From assembly GCA_903910585.1 (NCBI GenBank), contig CAIWAH010000379.1, positions 1-64,000 of the forward strand: DNA of 64,000 nt, given 5' to 3'. The stretch comes from an uncultured Verrucomicrobiota bacterium (GTDB lineage Bacteria; Verrucomicrobiota; Verrucomicrobiia; Limisphaerales; UBA9464). Below, piece by piece: positions 17,676 through 28,779 of this stretch; positions within the stretch are counted from its first letter, which is position 1; every line of letters begins with the position of its first letter. The position numbers and the translations under genes were made by a program. Under the pieces are notes generated by a model. It was not told the origin of the DNA. It saw nothing but the letters and a program-made list of their open reading frames with translations, and did no database searches.

Positions 17676-17806
17676 TCAGCCCAGGGCAGCGCCCTGGGTA
17701 GCTGGACCGGATCCGGGGCAGCCCTGAAAGGGCGACCCCATTTGTCCCGCCCTTTCAGGGCTTGGGGCTCCTACGCACTTGCCTACCCAGGGCGTTGCCC
17801 TGGGCT
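17676..17806. repeat. Intergenic palindrome cluster (family F)
   Basis: The 356-bp gap between the lipoprotein and the cytochrome gene holds nested inverted repeats and no convincing gene. CAGCCCAGGGCAGCGCCCTG (17678-17697) is mirrored by the region 17783-17806, and GCCCTGAAAGGGCG (17721-17734) is mirrored by CGCCCTTTCAGGGC (17749-17762). Four hairpin arms are therefore arranged symmetrically around about 17741. The pattern resembles repeat clusters known from other environmental bacteria. Confidence 0.65.
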
Positions 17807-17959
17807 CGCTTGTCCCGCTCCTGCGGAGCTTCAGCTTCGGCGTTCGGGCTAAATCGTTGCTCGCGACCAAGCTCAGCTCTGTCTGCCAGACGAAAACGGC
17901 GGGGAGCCCCACAGACTCCCCGCCGCCGAGTTCCTGAAAATGTTCGCCGTGCTTGGCGC

Positions 17960-20900
17960 CTACGGCTGGAACACCGCGTGTTTGGGATCGCCGCCGGATT
18001 GCAGGTAGGCGAGCAGGTCGCGGAGTTCCTCGGCGTTCAGCGCGTTGATCAGGCCGGCCGGCATCAGCGATACCGGATAGGGCTTCCGCGCCTTCACTTC
18101 GGTCAGGGCCACCGAACTCGCCTCATCGGGGTTCCGCGGGTCGGCGGTGACGACGAGCTTGCCGTTGTCCACGTAGGCGCGGCCCACGAGCGTGGAACCG
18201 TCGGCGAGCTCGATTTCCTCCGAGCCGTATTGGTCCGAGATCACCTTCGAGGGTTCGACGATGTTCTCCACCAGGTCGCGCAGGGTGTAGCGGGAGGCGA
18301 CGCCGGTGAGGTCCGGTCCCACGCCGCCGCCGGCCCCGTCGAAGCGATGGCAGGCGGCGCAGCCGGTCGAGTGGAACATGGCGCGGCCCTGTTGGAAGTT
18401 GCGGCCGCGGAGCTTGCCGGCGGCCAGTTCGGCGGCCTCGTCGGTCGAGTAGGCCCGGCCGGGTCCCTTGGGCGCGGCGAACTGCGGGTCCGAACCGGCG
18501 GGCTTGGCGGTGGCCAGGGTTTCGAGCGCGGCGCGTTCGGCAGCATCCGTGACCGTGGCGAGGGCGTCCTTGCGGATGTTGTCGAGGAAGCCGCGGAAGC
18601 TGTTGCCGCCCTGCCACGGCGCGGTGCGGGGGAACCAGGCGAAGAACGCCTTGCGCAGCGCCGGGGTCCAGCCGGCCTTGGCCTCGCGCAGGAGGTAAGC
18701 GTAGGCGATCTGTTCCTGGTTGGGCCGGCTGCTGGCGGTCTGGGCGAAGGCGCTGCCGTAACCGCGGTTGCGCTCCAGCAGGGCGTCGCTGGCGTAGCGC
18801 AGGTCCGCGTCGTTGGCCGTGAGCATGAGGGAAACGGCCTTGGGCACGACGCCGGGGGCGCCGAGTCGGATGAGCGTGCCGGTGAGTTCCCGGTTCAACG
18901 CCCGGCTGCCGGAGGGGAGTTCGGCGTCCAGCCGGCGGACGGTGGCCTTGAGCAAATCGCCTTCGGGCAGACCGCGCCGGATCAATGTCACCTGGTAGGC
19001 GCGCACGGTGGCGAGCCGGCCGGCCTCGTTGAGCGACTTGAAGTCCAGCCGGTTGAGCTGCGTGAGAATCCGGTCGCGATGTTCGGCACCGCCGACCCGC
19101 GCCAGCGCGAGGCCGCCTTCAATGACGGCCCAGGGACGCGTTTCGGCGGACAACCGGTCCGCCCAAGCGGTTACTGGCTGACGTTCCACGGCCACCCGGG
19201 CGGCGTAACGGATCCAGCGGTCTTCGCTGCCGAGGTGCGGCCACGCCTTCGCGATGGCCTCGGGGCCGGTGCCGTCGTTGTGCAGGGCTTCCAGTTCATG
19301 GCGCAGCTTGTGATCGGCGCTCAGCGGCGGAGCCGGGACAGGGTCGGTGCTCGACATGCCCGTGTAGGTGACGCGGTAAACGGCCGACTGGGTGCCCCGG
19401 CCGCCGATGGCGAAATACATCGCGCCATCCTGCGGATGAATCAGCAGATCGGTAAGGGGCAGGGGACGGCCGCTTAGGAATTCCTCCTTCTCCGCGCGGT
19501 AGCCGGCACCTTCCGGGACGAGGTGGATCGCATACATGGTCCCGTAGGTCCAATCGTTGGCAAAGATCGCGTGCTGGTAGCGCGCCGGGAACTTCGCGCC
19601 CTGGCCGGACACAACGCCCGTGGGACTGCCCGGGCCGATGTCCGCAAGTGCAGGCAGGCTGTCGGGATAGTAGGTCGGCCATTTGCCGGCGCCGGACCGC
19701 CAGCCCAGGTCGCTGCCGCTGGGTGCCATCGAGACGCGGGTCGGCCGATACCACGGCATGCCGGCGTCCCATTCCATGTCGGAGTCGTAGGTGAAGAGGT
19801 CGCCCCACGCGTTGAAGGCGAGGTCGTATTCGTTGCGGTAGCCGTAGCTCACCAGCTCGAAGGTCTTGCCGTCGGGATCGGTGCGGCAGATGTAGCCGCC
19901 GGGCGCGAGCACGCCGCGGGCATGCCCGTTGGCATCCCAGAGCCGCGTGACGATCTGATCCTCATCCCAGGCGCGGGCCGGCCGGGAAAGCTCCATGTGA
20001 TCGGGCAGCTTGGTGTGGTTGCCGATCGCCATGTAGAGCGACTTGCCGTCGGGCGACAGCACGATGCCGTGCGGGCCGTGTTCGCCGCCGCCCTCGATCT
20101 TGCGCAGGAACTTCTCCTCGTCGAAACGGTCATCGCCGTCCGTATCGCGCAGGCGCCAGAGGCCCTGGCGGCCGCCCTGCTCGTTGACCATCACGTAGAG
20201 GCTGTCGAAGGCGTAAAGCAGGCCGTGGGCGCCGCCGACCGAGTTGGTGAGCTTCTCGATCGCCGCCGTGCCGCCGGGAGCCGGAAGCGTGAGCCGGAAC
20301 ATCCCGCCGCCCTGGTCGCACGCGATGAGGCGGCCCTTTGGGTCCACGGTCATGCTGACCCAGGAACCTTCCTCGGACTTGGGCACCGCATGGATGAGTT
20401 CGACCCGGAAACCCGGGCGCACCTGGATCTCTTCCACCGGCGTGGCCCGGGCCGGTCCGGACGGAGCGCCGGCTTCGGCCAGCGCCTCACCCCACGGCGC
20501 GTCGCCGTATTGGCCGACGACCTTGGCGGGCTTCCAGTCATTGCGGCCGGGCACCGTGGCCTCCCACGAGGCGTCGGTTTCGAGGAAGGATTCCTTGCCG
20601 TCGCCGGTCTTCAGGCGCAGGCGCGCGACCAAGCCGGCCACGCTGCCCTCGTTGCGGCCCTCGACCCGGAACTCATGGCGGCCGGGCGAAAGGTGCTTCG
20701 TCAGGCTGAGCTTCACCGGCTGGTTCCAGTCGGCATTGGTCAGGACCGCCTTGCCGTCGAGGAACACCTTTGCGCCATTGTCACAGGTGAGGAACAGCGT
20801 GGCGTCGCGCAGGCCTTCCGGCACCTCGAAGGCGCGGCGGAAGTTCGCGGCGTTGTCGCTGCCGGGGCCCTCGGCCCAGATCCACGAGGCGGCGGCGTGA

Positions 20901-20974
20901 AGTTGCGGGGAAAACGCGCCGGCCAGCAGCCCGACGGCGCTCCATGAAACCAGATTCCTGAACGTGGGAAGCAT
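17960..20974 (-). CDS. PVC-type large cytochrome c dehydrogenase
   Basis: A 1,004-residue exported protein from ATG 20974 with a signal peptide ending in SPQLHAAA. Domain order: a jelly-roll carbohydrate-binding-like segment (WIWAEGPGSDNAANFRR, then LFLTCDNGAKVFLDG); a beta-propeller resembling PVC sorbosone/glucose dehydrogenase-like proteins (EIQVRPGFRVELIHAVPKSE, HGIVLSPDGKSLYMAIGNHT); an alpha-helical HEAT-like segment; and a C-terminal monohaem cytochrome c domain with CAACH (Cys872, Cys875, His876) plus GPDLTGV. It likely oxidises a sugar or polyol derivative in the periplasm and passes electrons to its own haem. The substrate is unknown. Confidence 0.88.
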   Translation of the reverse strand: MLPTFRNLVSWSAVGLLAGAFSPQLHAAASWIWAEGPGSDNAANFRRAFEVPEGLRDATLFLTCDNGAKVFLDGKAVLTNADWNQPVKLSLTKHLSPGRHEFRVEGRNEGSVAGLVARLRLKTGDGKESFLETDASWEATVPGRNDWKPAKVVGQYGDAPWGEALAEAGAPSGPARATPVEEIQVRPGFRVELIHAVPKSEEGSWVSMTVDPKGRLIACDQGGGMFRLTLPAPGGTAAIEKLTNSVGGAHGLLYAFDSLYVMVNEQGGRQGLWRLRDTDGDDRFDEEKFLRKIEGGGEHGPHGIVLSPDGKSLYMAIGNHTKLPDHMELSRPARAWDEDQIVTRLWDANGHARGVLAPGGYICRTDPDGKTFELVSYGYRNEYDLAFNAWGDLFTYDSDMEWDAGMPWYRPTRVSMAPSGSDLGWRSGAGKWPTYYPDSLPALADIGPGSPTGVVSGQGAKFPARYQHAIFANDWTYGTMYAIHLVPEGAGYRAEKEEFLSGRPLPLTDLLIHPQDGAMYFAIGGRGTQSAVYRVTYTGMSSTDPVPAPPLSADHKLRHELEALHNDGTGPEAIAKAWPHLGSEDRWIRYAARVAVERQPVTAWADRLSAETRPWAVIEGGLALARVGGAEHRDRILTQLNRLDFKSLNEAGRLATVRAYQVTLIRRGLPEGDLLKATVRRLDAELPSGSRALNRELTGTLIRLGAPGVVPKAVSLMLTANDADLRYASDALLERNRGYGSAFAQTASSRPNQEQIAYAYLLREAKAGWTPALRKAFFAWFPRTAPWQGGNSFRGFLDNIRKDALATVTDAAERAALETLATAKPAGSDPQFAAPKGPGRAYSTDEAAELAAGKLRGRNFQQGRAMFHSTGCAACHRFDGAGGGVGPDLTGVASRYTLRDLVENIVEPSKVISDQYGSEEIELADGSTLVGRAYVDNGKLVVTADPRNPDEASSVALTEVKARKPYPVSLMPAGLINALNAEELRDLLAYLQSGGDPKHAVFQP

Positions 20975-21095
20975 GGACAACCGTAGGCGGGGAAGGGCCC
21001 CGCGATTCAAGACCCGATTCGGGCCAAGAGCGGCTCGGAGCGTATTTGTTCACAGCGCTCAACGGGCAGAGGCTTGGGGCGCTGACGGGGTGTTG

Positions 21096-21304
21096 CCAAA
21101 GTGCTGCCGGCATCTTGCCGGCAGGCCCCGTGAAACGGTGCGGACTGCCCCGGTGAACGGGCAGGGCGGGCTTCAGCTCTGGCCGCAGGCCACCGGGCCC
21201 GGAGTGGGTTTTCGCCCAAAGTCACCGGCCCGATCCGGCAGCCGGGTTCGGATTCGTGGCCGACCGGTGCCGCCGCTGCCAGCAAGCTGCCGGCAGCACT
21301 TTGG
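21096..21304. repeat. 209-bp element with about 29-bp terminal inverted repeats
   Basis: Between the cytochrome gene and the efflux adaptor gene (339 bp, no gene seen), CCAAAGTGCTGCCGGCA opens the left arm (21096-21124) and its reverse complement closes the right arm (21276-21304); the 29-bp arms differ at two positions. The arms themselves contain GCCGGC-type palindromes. It looks like a small non-autonomous element or a paired REP (family E). The ends do not match the family A or B repeats. Confidence 0.6.
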
Positions 21305-21313
21305 GGCGGCCGC

Positions 21314-22534
21314 CTACTTCTCGGAGGCGATGACGGCCCGACGGATGCGTTGGCCATCCTTCAGGCGGTCGCCGGGATAGAGCACCACCTCGTCGCCTTC
21401 CTTCAGGCCGGACAGAATCTGCGTTTCAGGTCCGCTGGTGCGGCCGACCTCCACGGGGCGGATCTGCACCGATTCGCCCGCGCACACAAAGGCGGCCCAG
21501 GCCCCGTTGCGGCGGAACAGGGCCCCGGAAGGAACCTTCAGTGCCCGGGCGTCCTCCCAGAGGAGGATGCGGCCTTCAACGCGAAAATTGTCGCCCAGGC
21601 TTTTCCGTTCCGCCGCCGGCGTGACGAGGTCCACGACCACGTTGACGCGCTGTTCCTCGACGCCGAGCGCGGAGACCTTGGTGAACGCGGCCGGCTCCAC
21701 CAACCGCACCTGACCGAGCAACGGTTGTGGACCACCCCACTGTTCAAGTTCGACCTTGGTTCCGGGAACCAGGGCGGCGCCGTCGCGCGAGAGCACTTCG
21801 ATCACCGCCTCCAGGTCGGTGGGATCGCCCAGCTCGATCAGGGGCGTGCCGGCGGCGACGGTGCGGGAACTTTCCTGGAACACCCGCAGCACACGGCCCG
21901 AAATCGGGGCCCGCACCTCGACCGGCTCGGAGGCGCCACCCGTCGGGGCGTCGAATTCACGCAGCTCGGCCTCGGCCTGTTTCAACGAACTTTCGGCGAC
22001 CGCCAGTTCCTTGGCGGCGCTGGTTTCGCGCCATTGCACGCCTTCGAGTTCCTGCGGCGTGACCACTTTGCCGGAGCTGAGCTGTTCAAAGCGTTTCAGG
22101 TCATTGGCGGCGAACCGGTGGGCTTCCCGGGCCCGGGCCAGCGTGGCGCGGGCGACCTCGCGGCGGGCTTCCGCCAGGGCGCGGGCGCGGGGATCGAGCA
22201 GCGTGGGGCGCACCGGTTCGATCACGGCCAGGACGGTTTCGCGGGCGACCACGTCGGCGCCGACCTTCCACGGAATCCGCCGGAGCTCTCCCGCCACCGG
22301 CGCGGCGACGACGAAGCGCTGGCGGATACGGGTTTTGCCCTCCTCATTGAGGGTGACCCGCAGCAGGCCGGTGGTGACGCGGGCGGTTTCGACGGTCGCT
22401 GGCTTGGGCCACAGGCCGGCGCCGATCAGCAGGATTAGCAACAGGGCGCCGAACCAGGGCAGGAAGCGGCGCGCGCCGGGTCCTTTCTTCGGCGGGCGGG
22501 CGGGAGCAGGAGCGGGAGCGGCTGGAGCGTTCAT
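21314..22534 (-). CDS. ABC exporter periplasmic adaptor (HlyD family)
   Basis: About 406 residues from ATG 22534 (a second ATG lies at 22552). An N-terminal membrane anchor (LPWFGALLLILLIGAGLW) is followed by half of a biotinyl-lipoyl-like motif (VVAAPVAGELRRI), a long helical hairpin rich in Ala, Glu and Arg (about residues 115-190), the second lipoyl half (VRAPISGRVLRVF) and a beta-barrel. It would bridge the inner-membrane FtsX-like permease to an outer-membrane channel. It lies downstream of the permease and ATPase genes on the same strand, separated by 562 bp of repeats. Confidence 0.88.
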   Translation of the reverse strand: MNAPAAPAPAPARPPKKGPGARRFLPWFGALLLILLIGAGLWPKPATVETARVTTGLLRVTLNEEGKTRIRQRFVVAAPVAGELRRIPWKVGADVVARETVLAVIEPVRPTLLDPRARALAEARREVARATLARAREAHRFAANDLKRFEQLSSGKVVTPQELEGVQWRETSAAKELAVAESSLKQAEAELREFDAPTGGASEPVEVRAPISGRVLRVFQESSRTVAAGTPLIELGDPTDLEAVIEVLSRDGAALVPGTKVELEQWGGPQPLLGQVRLVEPAAFTKVSALGVEEQRVNVVVDLVTPAAERKSLGDNFRVEGRILLWEDARALKVPSGALFRRNGAWAAFVCAGESVQIRPVEVGRTSGPETQILSGLKEGDEVVLYPGDRLKDGQRIRRAVIASEK

Positions 22535-22593
22535 GGAAAGGGGTTCAGGCAAGTCCGGTTCTCGCGTCAGTAAGTGGCCGGGCAGTTACGGCA

Positions 22594-22614
22594 GGACAGG
22601 CTGCCAGCCTGTCC
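22594..22614. repeat. REP (family C) copy
   Basis: GGACAGGCTGCCAGCCTGTC is a short near-perfect palindrome. Close relatives lie inside two coding sequences, at 34062-34085 (helicase) and 43773-43796 (TIM-barrel protein). Confidence 0.6.
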
Positions 22615-22737
22615 GCTGCGCCGAGAGGCGCGAAATGAACGAAGCAAAAAGCTCACGCGGCGCGATGCCGGGCGACGGCCGGTTGATGGTCGGTTGGCGG
22701 ACGGCTTAGTTGGAAGCGAGCCTGCCCTCACTGCTTC

Positions 22738-22835
22738 CCTACCCATGAACCTAGGGGCGTCCGCCCACCCCTCACCCGCCCTTCGGGCACCCTCTCCCCT
22801 CCTCCGAGGAGGGGAGAGGGAAGGGGTGAGGGGTG
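22738..22835. repeat. Long palindromic repeat (family D) in exporter operon gap
   Basis: A C-rich strand CCCCTCACCC and its mirror GGGGTGAGGGG bracket a central hairpin CCCCTCCTCCGAGGAGGGG (about 22796-22814). The 98-bp unit is repeated in inverted orientation at 35571-35666 within the glycosyltransferase gene, with the flanking CCCATGAACC also shared. A shorter related hairpin (CTCTCCCCCGGGGAGAGG, about 22889-22907) follows. The 562-bp gap between permease and adaptor genes therefore carries a cluster of repeats; the open frames in it are artefacts. Confidence 0.7.
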
Positions 22836-23096
22836 CGTCCCCTTCAGGTTCAGGGGCGCAAATCGCTAGCCTGAACGACTCGTGGAATCTCTCCCCCGGG
22901 GAGAGGGGGAATGGGAAGACAGCGCTACGCACAGACAACCTGCCTGAACACGGGCCGCGATGGGGCCGAGTGAAACTAAGAGCCGCCGAGATTTCCGCCA
23001 GCCCTGTGAACGTTGAGAGCCGTGGCCCACGTTCAACTCCGCAGGTTGCGGGGCAGCCTGCCCACGGTTGCGATCGGCGCGGTTGGATCCTGGCTT

Positions 23097-25462
23097 TCAT
23101 TCCGGCGCGCGCAGGGCGCTGACGAGGTTCAGTTGGTTGAGCCGGCGCAGCACGAGGAAGCCGGAAATCGTCGAGGCGATGGCCACGACCAAGACGGCGA
23201 AGGCGTAGTTGTGGGCCGTGAGCACGAGCGGCAGGCGCACGGTCTCGGTGTTCACCTGCGTGACAATGGCGGTGGCGAAGCCCGTGCCAAGCAGCAGGCC
23301 GCACGGCACCGCGAGCAGCGCGAGGATGACGAGTTCGGTGACCAGCACCGCGGCGACTTCGCGCTGGGAAAAGCCGATCACCCGCAGCGTGGCCAGTTCG
23401 CGGGAGCGTTCCGCCAGCGAGATGCGGGCATTGTTATACACGACTCCGAACGCCACCACGGTGGCAAACGTCAGGTAGATCGTCTGGATCAGGTTGATGC
23501 TCGCGGCGGTGGTCTGCTCGAAGTTCTGCCGGAGCGATTCCTTGATGGCGACCCAGCCGACGCGCGGCACGGTCTTCAGTGCCCGGAGAAAGTCCGTTCG
23601 CCGGTCCGGATCCACCGTGAAGCTGGCGCCGCTGACGAGGTCGCCTTCGCCCAGCAGGCGGTTGAGCGCGGTGAGGGAAAGGTAGGCGTTGAGGCCGGCC
23701 ATGTCGTCGGCCACGCCGACCAGCGGCACGTCCGCGCTCAGCCGGCGGCCTTCGAGGACCTCAATACGAAGGCGGTCGCCGATCCGGGCCCCGAGCACCT
23801 CGGCGAGCTTCTGGGACAGCACCACGCCATGTTCGGGCGGGGCAATCTCCCGGGTGCCTGGCGCGATGATCCGCGTGTGGTCGCCGGTGCGAGTGAGACC
23901 CTGCAGGGCGATCTGGCGCGAGCGGTGGCCGAAACGCAGGCGCGCGACGGCATTGCGAAACGGTTCGACAGTCTGCACGCCGGGCAGATGCGCGAAGGCG
24001 TCGCGGGCCCGGCGGTCCTGCGGCTCGATGAGGCCCACGCTGATGTCCTGCCGCTGGGTGACATCCCACTGGAATCCCAGCACCACGGCGACGCTGTCAC
24101 GAAAACAGTTCGGCACGATCATGATGCCCGTGGCGAGCGCCAGGCCGGCGACGGTGAACAGCGCCTGCATGGGCCGGCGTTCGAGGTTGCGCACGGCGAT
24201 GCGGAACGAGTGCGACAGGAAGCGGGCGATGCCGGTGCGTTCCAGCACGGCCGGCCGGTAGCGCGCCGGCGGTTCCGGCCGCATGGCCTCCGCCGGCGGC
24301 AACTGGGCCGCCCGGCGCACCGCGCTGAACACGCCCGCGACGGCGGCAAACGCGCTGACCGCGAGCGCGAGCACGAACGCGCTCCGGTCCGGGATGAAGT
24401 GCAGGTCCGGGAACCGGAACCACATCCGATACATCACGACGAGCTGCCGGCCGAGCAGGTTGCCGCCGACGGCCCCGAAGACCGTGCCGGCGGCGACCAT
24501 GACGAGGGCGAACTTGAGGTAATGGGCGACGATCTGCCGGTTGCCGAAGCCGAACGCCTTCAGGATCGCGATCTGTTCGCGCTGCAGGTTCAGCAGGCGG
24601 GCGAGCACCGCGTTCACCATGAACGCCGCCACGCTCAGGAATACAACCGGGAACGCGACCGACAGCGTCCGGAGCACGCCGATCTCGTCGCGCACGCGGA
24701 TGTGCGACGGGTGATCCGCCCGGCCGTGGGCACCGCGTCCGCCGTAGGGTTCGAGCAGGCTGTCCAAAGCGGCGATCACCGCCCGTTCGCTGGCATCTGC
24801 CGCCAGTGTGAGCGCGAGCGAATTGAAGGCGCCGTAAAGGTCGAAGGCATGGGCGAGCTCCTCGTAGGGCAGCCAGAAGATCCCGTAGCTGCGGTTGTCC
24901 GGCAGGGCGGCCCCGGGGCGCGACTCAAAGATGAATTCCGGGGAAAGCACGATGCCCGCGATGCGAAAAGTCTGCCGGCGGCCGTTGAGCAGCAGGGCAA
25001 TGCTGTCGCCGGGTTCGAGGCGGTTGGCCTCCGCGAACGCCTCGCTCACCAGCACCTCGCGCTTGCCGCCCGGGCGGAACCACTGGCCGCGGCGCAGGAA
25101 GAGGCGGTTCAGCTCCGGCTCGCCATCCTCCGGCAGCGAACGGACGTTGCCCGAGGCCGGCTCGTCGAGGCCCGGGATGTCCAGCGTGACCTGCACCGAC
25201 AGGCCGCCCTGCACCAGCGCCACTCCGGGAATGGCCCGCACGCGGTCCAGCAGTCCGAGCGGCGCCCGCTTGAGCTGGGCGAAGACCTCGGCGAAGCGGT
25301 GCGCGCGGTAGTAGGCGTCGCTCGTGGACTCCAGCGAGTAGATCAGGCTCCGCGCCATGATGAGCATCGCCAGCCCGCAGGCCATCACGAGCGCGACCGC
25401 CAGCGCCTGCCCCTTCATCCGGGACAGGTCGCGCCAGAGTTTGCGGTCGAGCTGGGCGAGCA

Positions 25463-25463
<1 letters not shown>
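23097..25463 (-). CDS. ABC transporter permease (FtsX/MacB type, two core domains)
   Basis: A 788-residue inner-membrane protein from ATG 25463. Both halves carry the FtsX layout: one N-terminal membrane helix (ALAVALVMACGLAMLIMARS), a large periplasmic domain, then three helices (TLSVAFPVVFLSVAAFMVNA and two more), followed by a second copy of the same pattern ending with YAFAVLVVAIASTISGFLVL. Such permeases export or mechanically expel lipids, lipoproteins or peptides together with an adaptor. Its start overlaps the stop of the ATPase gene as TGATG, so the two are coupled. Substrate unknown. Confidence 0.9.
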
Positions 25464-26206
<743 letters not shown>

Positions 26207-26329
26207 GCGGCGGTAGAGACCGGGCCGACCATCGTTGACGGAATCCTCCCCGTCGAGCGGCGGCCGGCGGACCGGATGCATCCGCAAAATCCTTGGCCGA
26301 ACCGGTGGCTTTGGTTCAGGAATCCCCCC

Positions 26330-27064
26330 GTGCTCGTCGAATTCCAGTCGGTGACCAAACGCTACGGATCGGTCCGGGCGCTGGATCGCGTTTCCCTGGC
26401 CCTGCAACCGGGGCAACTGGTGGCGGTGCTCGGTGCCAACGGTGCCGGCAAGACCACGTTCCTCCGGCTGCTCGCCGGCATCGCCGCGCCGGACTCCGGG
26501 GAAATCAGCTTCGATCATGAGCCGATGCGGCGCGAGGACCTGGCCCAGCGGCAGCGTTATTTTTTCCTGCCCGATTTCCCGGCGCTGTTTCTCGACGATT
26601 CGGTGCTCCGCAACGTGGGCCTGATCCTCCGGCTCTACGGTGCCGACCGGCCGGGTGTGGAGGCCCGGGTGGTGGAACTCCTGCGCGACTTTGACCTGCT
26701 GACCTTGGCGGAGGCGCCGGTCGGAACGCTGTCGCGGGGGCAGATCTACAAGGCCGCCCTGACCGCGCTCATCGCGGCGGATCCAGAGCTGTGGCTGCTG
26801 GATGAACCGCTCGCGTCGGGCATGGATCCGCACGGCCTCAGCGCCTTTCGGCGTCACACGCGCGATGCCGTCAGCCGCGGGCGGACGGTGATCTACACGA
26901 CCCAGGTGCTCGATGTCGTGGAACGGTTCAGTGACCGCGTCTGCCTGCTGCACGAGGGCGAGGTGCGGGCCTTTGCCACGCTGGCCGAGCTCCGCCAGCA
27001 GTCGGGCGGCGCCGACGACATCCTCGAACGTCTCTTCGCGCAGTTGCGGGAGGAGCCGCGATGA
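26330..27064 (+). CDS. ABC transporter ATP-binding protein (ABC-2 type exporter)
   Basis: A 244-residue ATPase from GTG 26330. Walker A is [18 protein letters not shown] and Walker B is [16 protein letters not shown]. The signature segment is [12 protein letters not shown], a variant of the usual LSGGQ motif, and the H-loop position reads TTQVLDVVE in place of the usual His, so the switch His appears to be lacking. The stop codon overlaps the ATG of the next gene (ATGA at 27061-27064), which encodes its membrane partner. The missing H-loop residue makes full ATPase cycling less certain. Confidence 0.87.
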   Translation: MLVEFQSVTKRYGSVRALDRVSLALQPGQLVAVLGANGAGKTTFLRLLAGIAAPDSGEISFDHEPMRREDLAQRQRYFFLPDFPALFLDDSVLRNVGLILRLYGADRPGVEARVVELLRDFDLLTLAEAPVGTLSRGQIYKAALTALIAADPELWLLDEPLASGMDPHGLSAFRRHTRDAVSRGRTVIYTTQVLDVVERFSDRVCLLHEGEVRAFATLAELRQQSGGADDILERLFAQLREEPR

Positions 27065-28743
27065 ACGCTGCGGACCGGGAGTTTTGCCGGCGTCTGGAGG
27101 CGGCGGCCCGGGCGGCGGGGGCCGGCCGGCGTGCCGGTGTGTGGCCGCGGCTGCGTCGGGCCATTCGCTCCGTGGGCGTGACGATGATGGCAGCACTGTT
27201 CGTCACGGCGGGAGTCGCCCTGGGAGATGTTCTGTCCGGCGGTGGCAAACGGTTCACGCTGTCGCTGCTTGCCCTGGTGCTTTGCTTCGATGTCCACCAA
27301 CGGCTGGCGAAGCTCCTTTACCAGAGTCCGGATCTGCTCGCGATGTCCCTGCTGCCGGTGTCGCGGGAATGGGCGTTCCGCCGCCATCTGCGCCGCGGGT
27401 TGCTGGAGTTGCTGTTTCTCCCCCCGCTGGGAATGGCTCTTGCACTGGTGGCGCGACTGGGGGTCCGGCCGACGGAGATTTCGCCGCTGGGCGCCGCCGT
27501 AGCCGGGGTTTTCATGGGCGTGTTTTTCGCCGGGTTGGGAATTCTGGCCCTGCGTTGGCGCCATGCGGCCACCGTGCGTAGTGGCCTGTGGACAGGGTTG
27601 GTGGTGGTCTGGTTGGGCAACTTTGTGGCGCCCGTCGGCCTGAAACGGGCGCTGCTGGAGTTTCTCAACCAGTATGGTGACGCGGCGGCGGGACTGTTGC
27701 CGACGGGCTGGGTGATCGGACCGCTCCATCGCTGGCTGGGGGGCGAGTCGCACGCGAGCGACGCCCTGTGGCTGCTCCCGGCCGGAGCAGTGCTCACGTT
27801 GATTCCCGCCGTGCTGCTGTGGGCGCGCACCCACTACCGGTTTCGTGACGCCGTGCTGCTGGACTACGCGGCCGAGCCACCGGCCGATTGCGATGCGGAA
27901 GACCGCGAGGCGATCGCCGAACAGCACACCCGGCCCAGTCACACCGGCCTGACCGAAGTCACCGAACGGATCCTCAGCCGCGAATTCCTGCTGCCCGCCT
28001 CCGGTCCAGACCGGGGCTGGATCGAGCGCCTGGTGTGGCGGTGGTGGACGCCGCGGGAACGTCTGCTGGCCGAATGGGACTGGGCCAGTTCGCCACCATG
28101 GACCTGGTCGTGGAGGACCGGGGCGATGCTGCTCGCGGGCGGTCTCATCCTGACGCTGGTGGGCCGGGTGCTGGGCTGGCTTTGGCTGGAGGCCGCGCTG
28201 CCCGCGGGCGGGATTCTCGGCGGACTCGCGTGCCTGCCGGTGTTCACCGGATTCGCCGGTGGCCGGTTGGCCATTCCGCCGGTGGGCTCACTCGAAGTGT
28301 CCCCGCTGATGCCTTATCCGCGGACCAGCGGCGAACTGCTGTGGCTGCTGCTCAAGGTCAGCGTGGTCCGGGCGCTGGCGGCACTGCCGCTGGCCCTGAT
28401 CTTCGGCGCGCTCGCCGGCCACCTCCGCGAAGTCACCTGGCTGGCGGGGGCGGATCTGGGTTTGCGGGCGTGCTTCGCGAGCTGCGTCGTGGCTCCCCTG
28501 ATGTTCACCGCGCGGATCGCCACCGGTTCCAACGACACCCAGCGCTTCCGCCTCGGAACGTTTCTGGTGGTCGGCGGCCACCTTGTCGGCTTCCTCGGGG
28601 CTGGCGGGCTGCTGGTGGCGGGCTTTGCGGCGCCGGGTGGCTGGTGGTTCCTCCTCGGCGCGGCTGCCGTGAGCGCATTCTGGTCCGCCGCCTACCGGGT
28701 TGCGGTGAGCCGCTACTGGTTCGACCTGATGAAGCGGAATTGA
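27061..28743 (+). CDS. Multi-span membrane protein, probable ABC-2 permease
   Basis: A 560-residue integral membrane protein with roughly ten hydrophobic segments (for example [46 protein letters not shown]) split by a cytoplasmic loop near residues 280-350. It has no signal peptide and no recognised family motif. Its coupling to the ATPase gene by a 4-bp overlap makes it the probable permease of that transporter. The substrate is unknown. Confidence 0.7.
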   Translation: MNAADREFCRRLEAAARAAGAGRRAGVWPRLRRAIRSVGVTMMAALFVTAGVALGDVLSGGGKRFTLSLLALVLCFDVHQRLAKLLYQSPDLLAMSLLPVSREWAFRRHLRRGLLELLFLPPLGMALALVARLGVRPTEISPLGAAVAGVFMGVFFAGLGILALRWRHAATVRSGLWTGLVVVWLGNFVAPVGLKRALLEFLNQYGDAAAGLLPTGWVIGPLHRWLGGESHASDALWLLPAGAVLTLIPAVLLWARTHYRFRDAVLLDYAAEPPADCDAEDREAIAEQHTRPSHTGLTEVTERILSREFLLPASGPDRGWIERLVWRWWTPRERLLAEWDWASSPPWTWSWRTGAMLLAGGLILTLVGRVLGWLWLEAALPAGGILGGLACLPVFTGFAGGRLAIPPVGSLEVSPLMPYPRTSGELLWLLLKVSVVRALAALPLALIFGALAGHLREVTWLAGADLGLRACFASCVVAPLMFTARIATGSNDTQRFRLGTFLVVGGHLVGFLGAGGLLVAGFAAPGGWWFLLGAAAVSAFWSAAYRVAVSRYWFDLMKRN

Positions 28744-28779
28744 CCCGGCCGGTCGCAGGGCGAGGCCGCGGTTTCGGAA

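Noticed and set aside
17762..19477. 571-codon plus-strand frame
   Set aside because: Antisense to the cytochrome c dehydrogenase gene, with no family features; long antisense frames are expected in GC-rich DNA.
22574..23122. 182-codon plus-strand frame in the exporter gap
   Set aside because: Its peptide is the translation of family C and D repeats, the same peptide words seen at other repeat copies, so it is not a gene.
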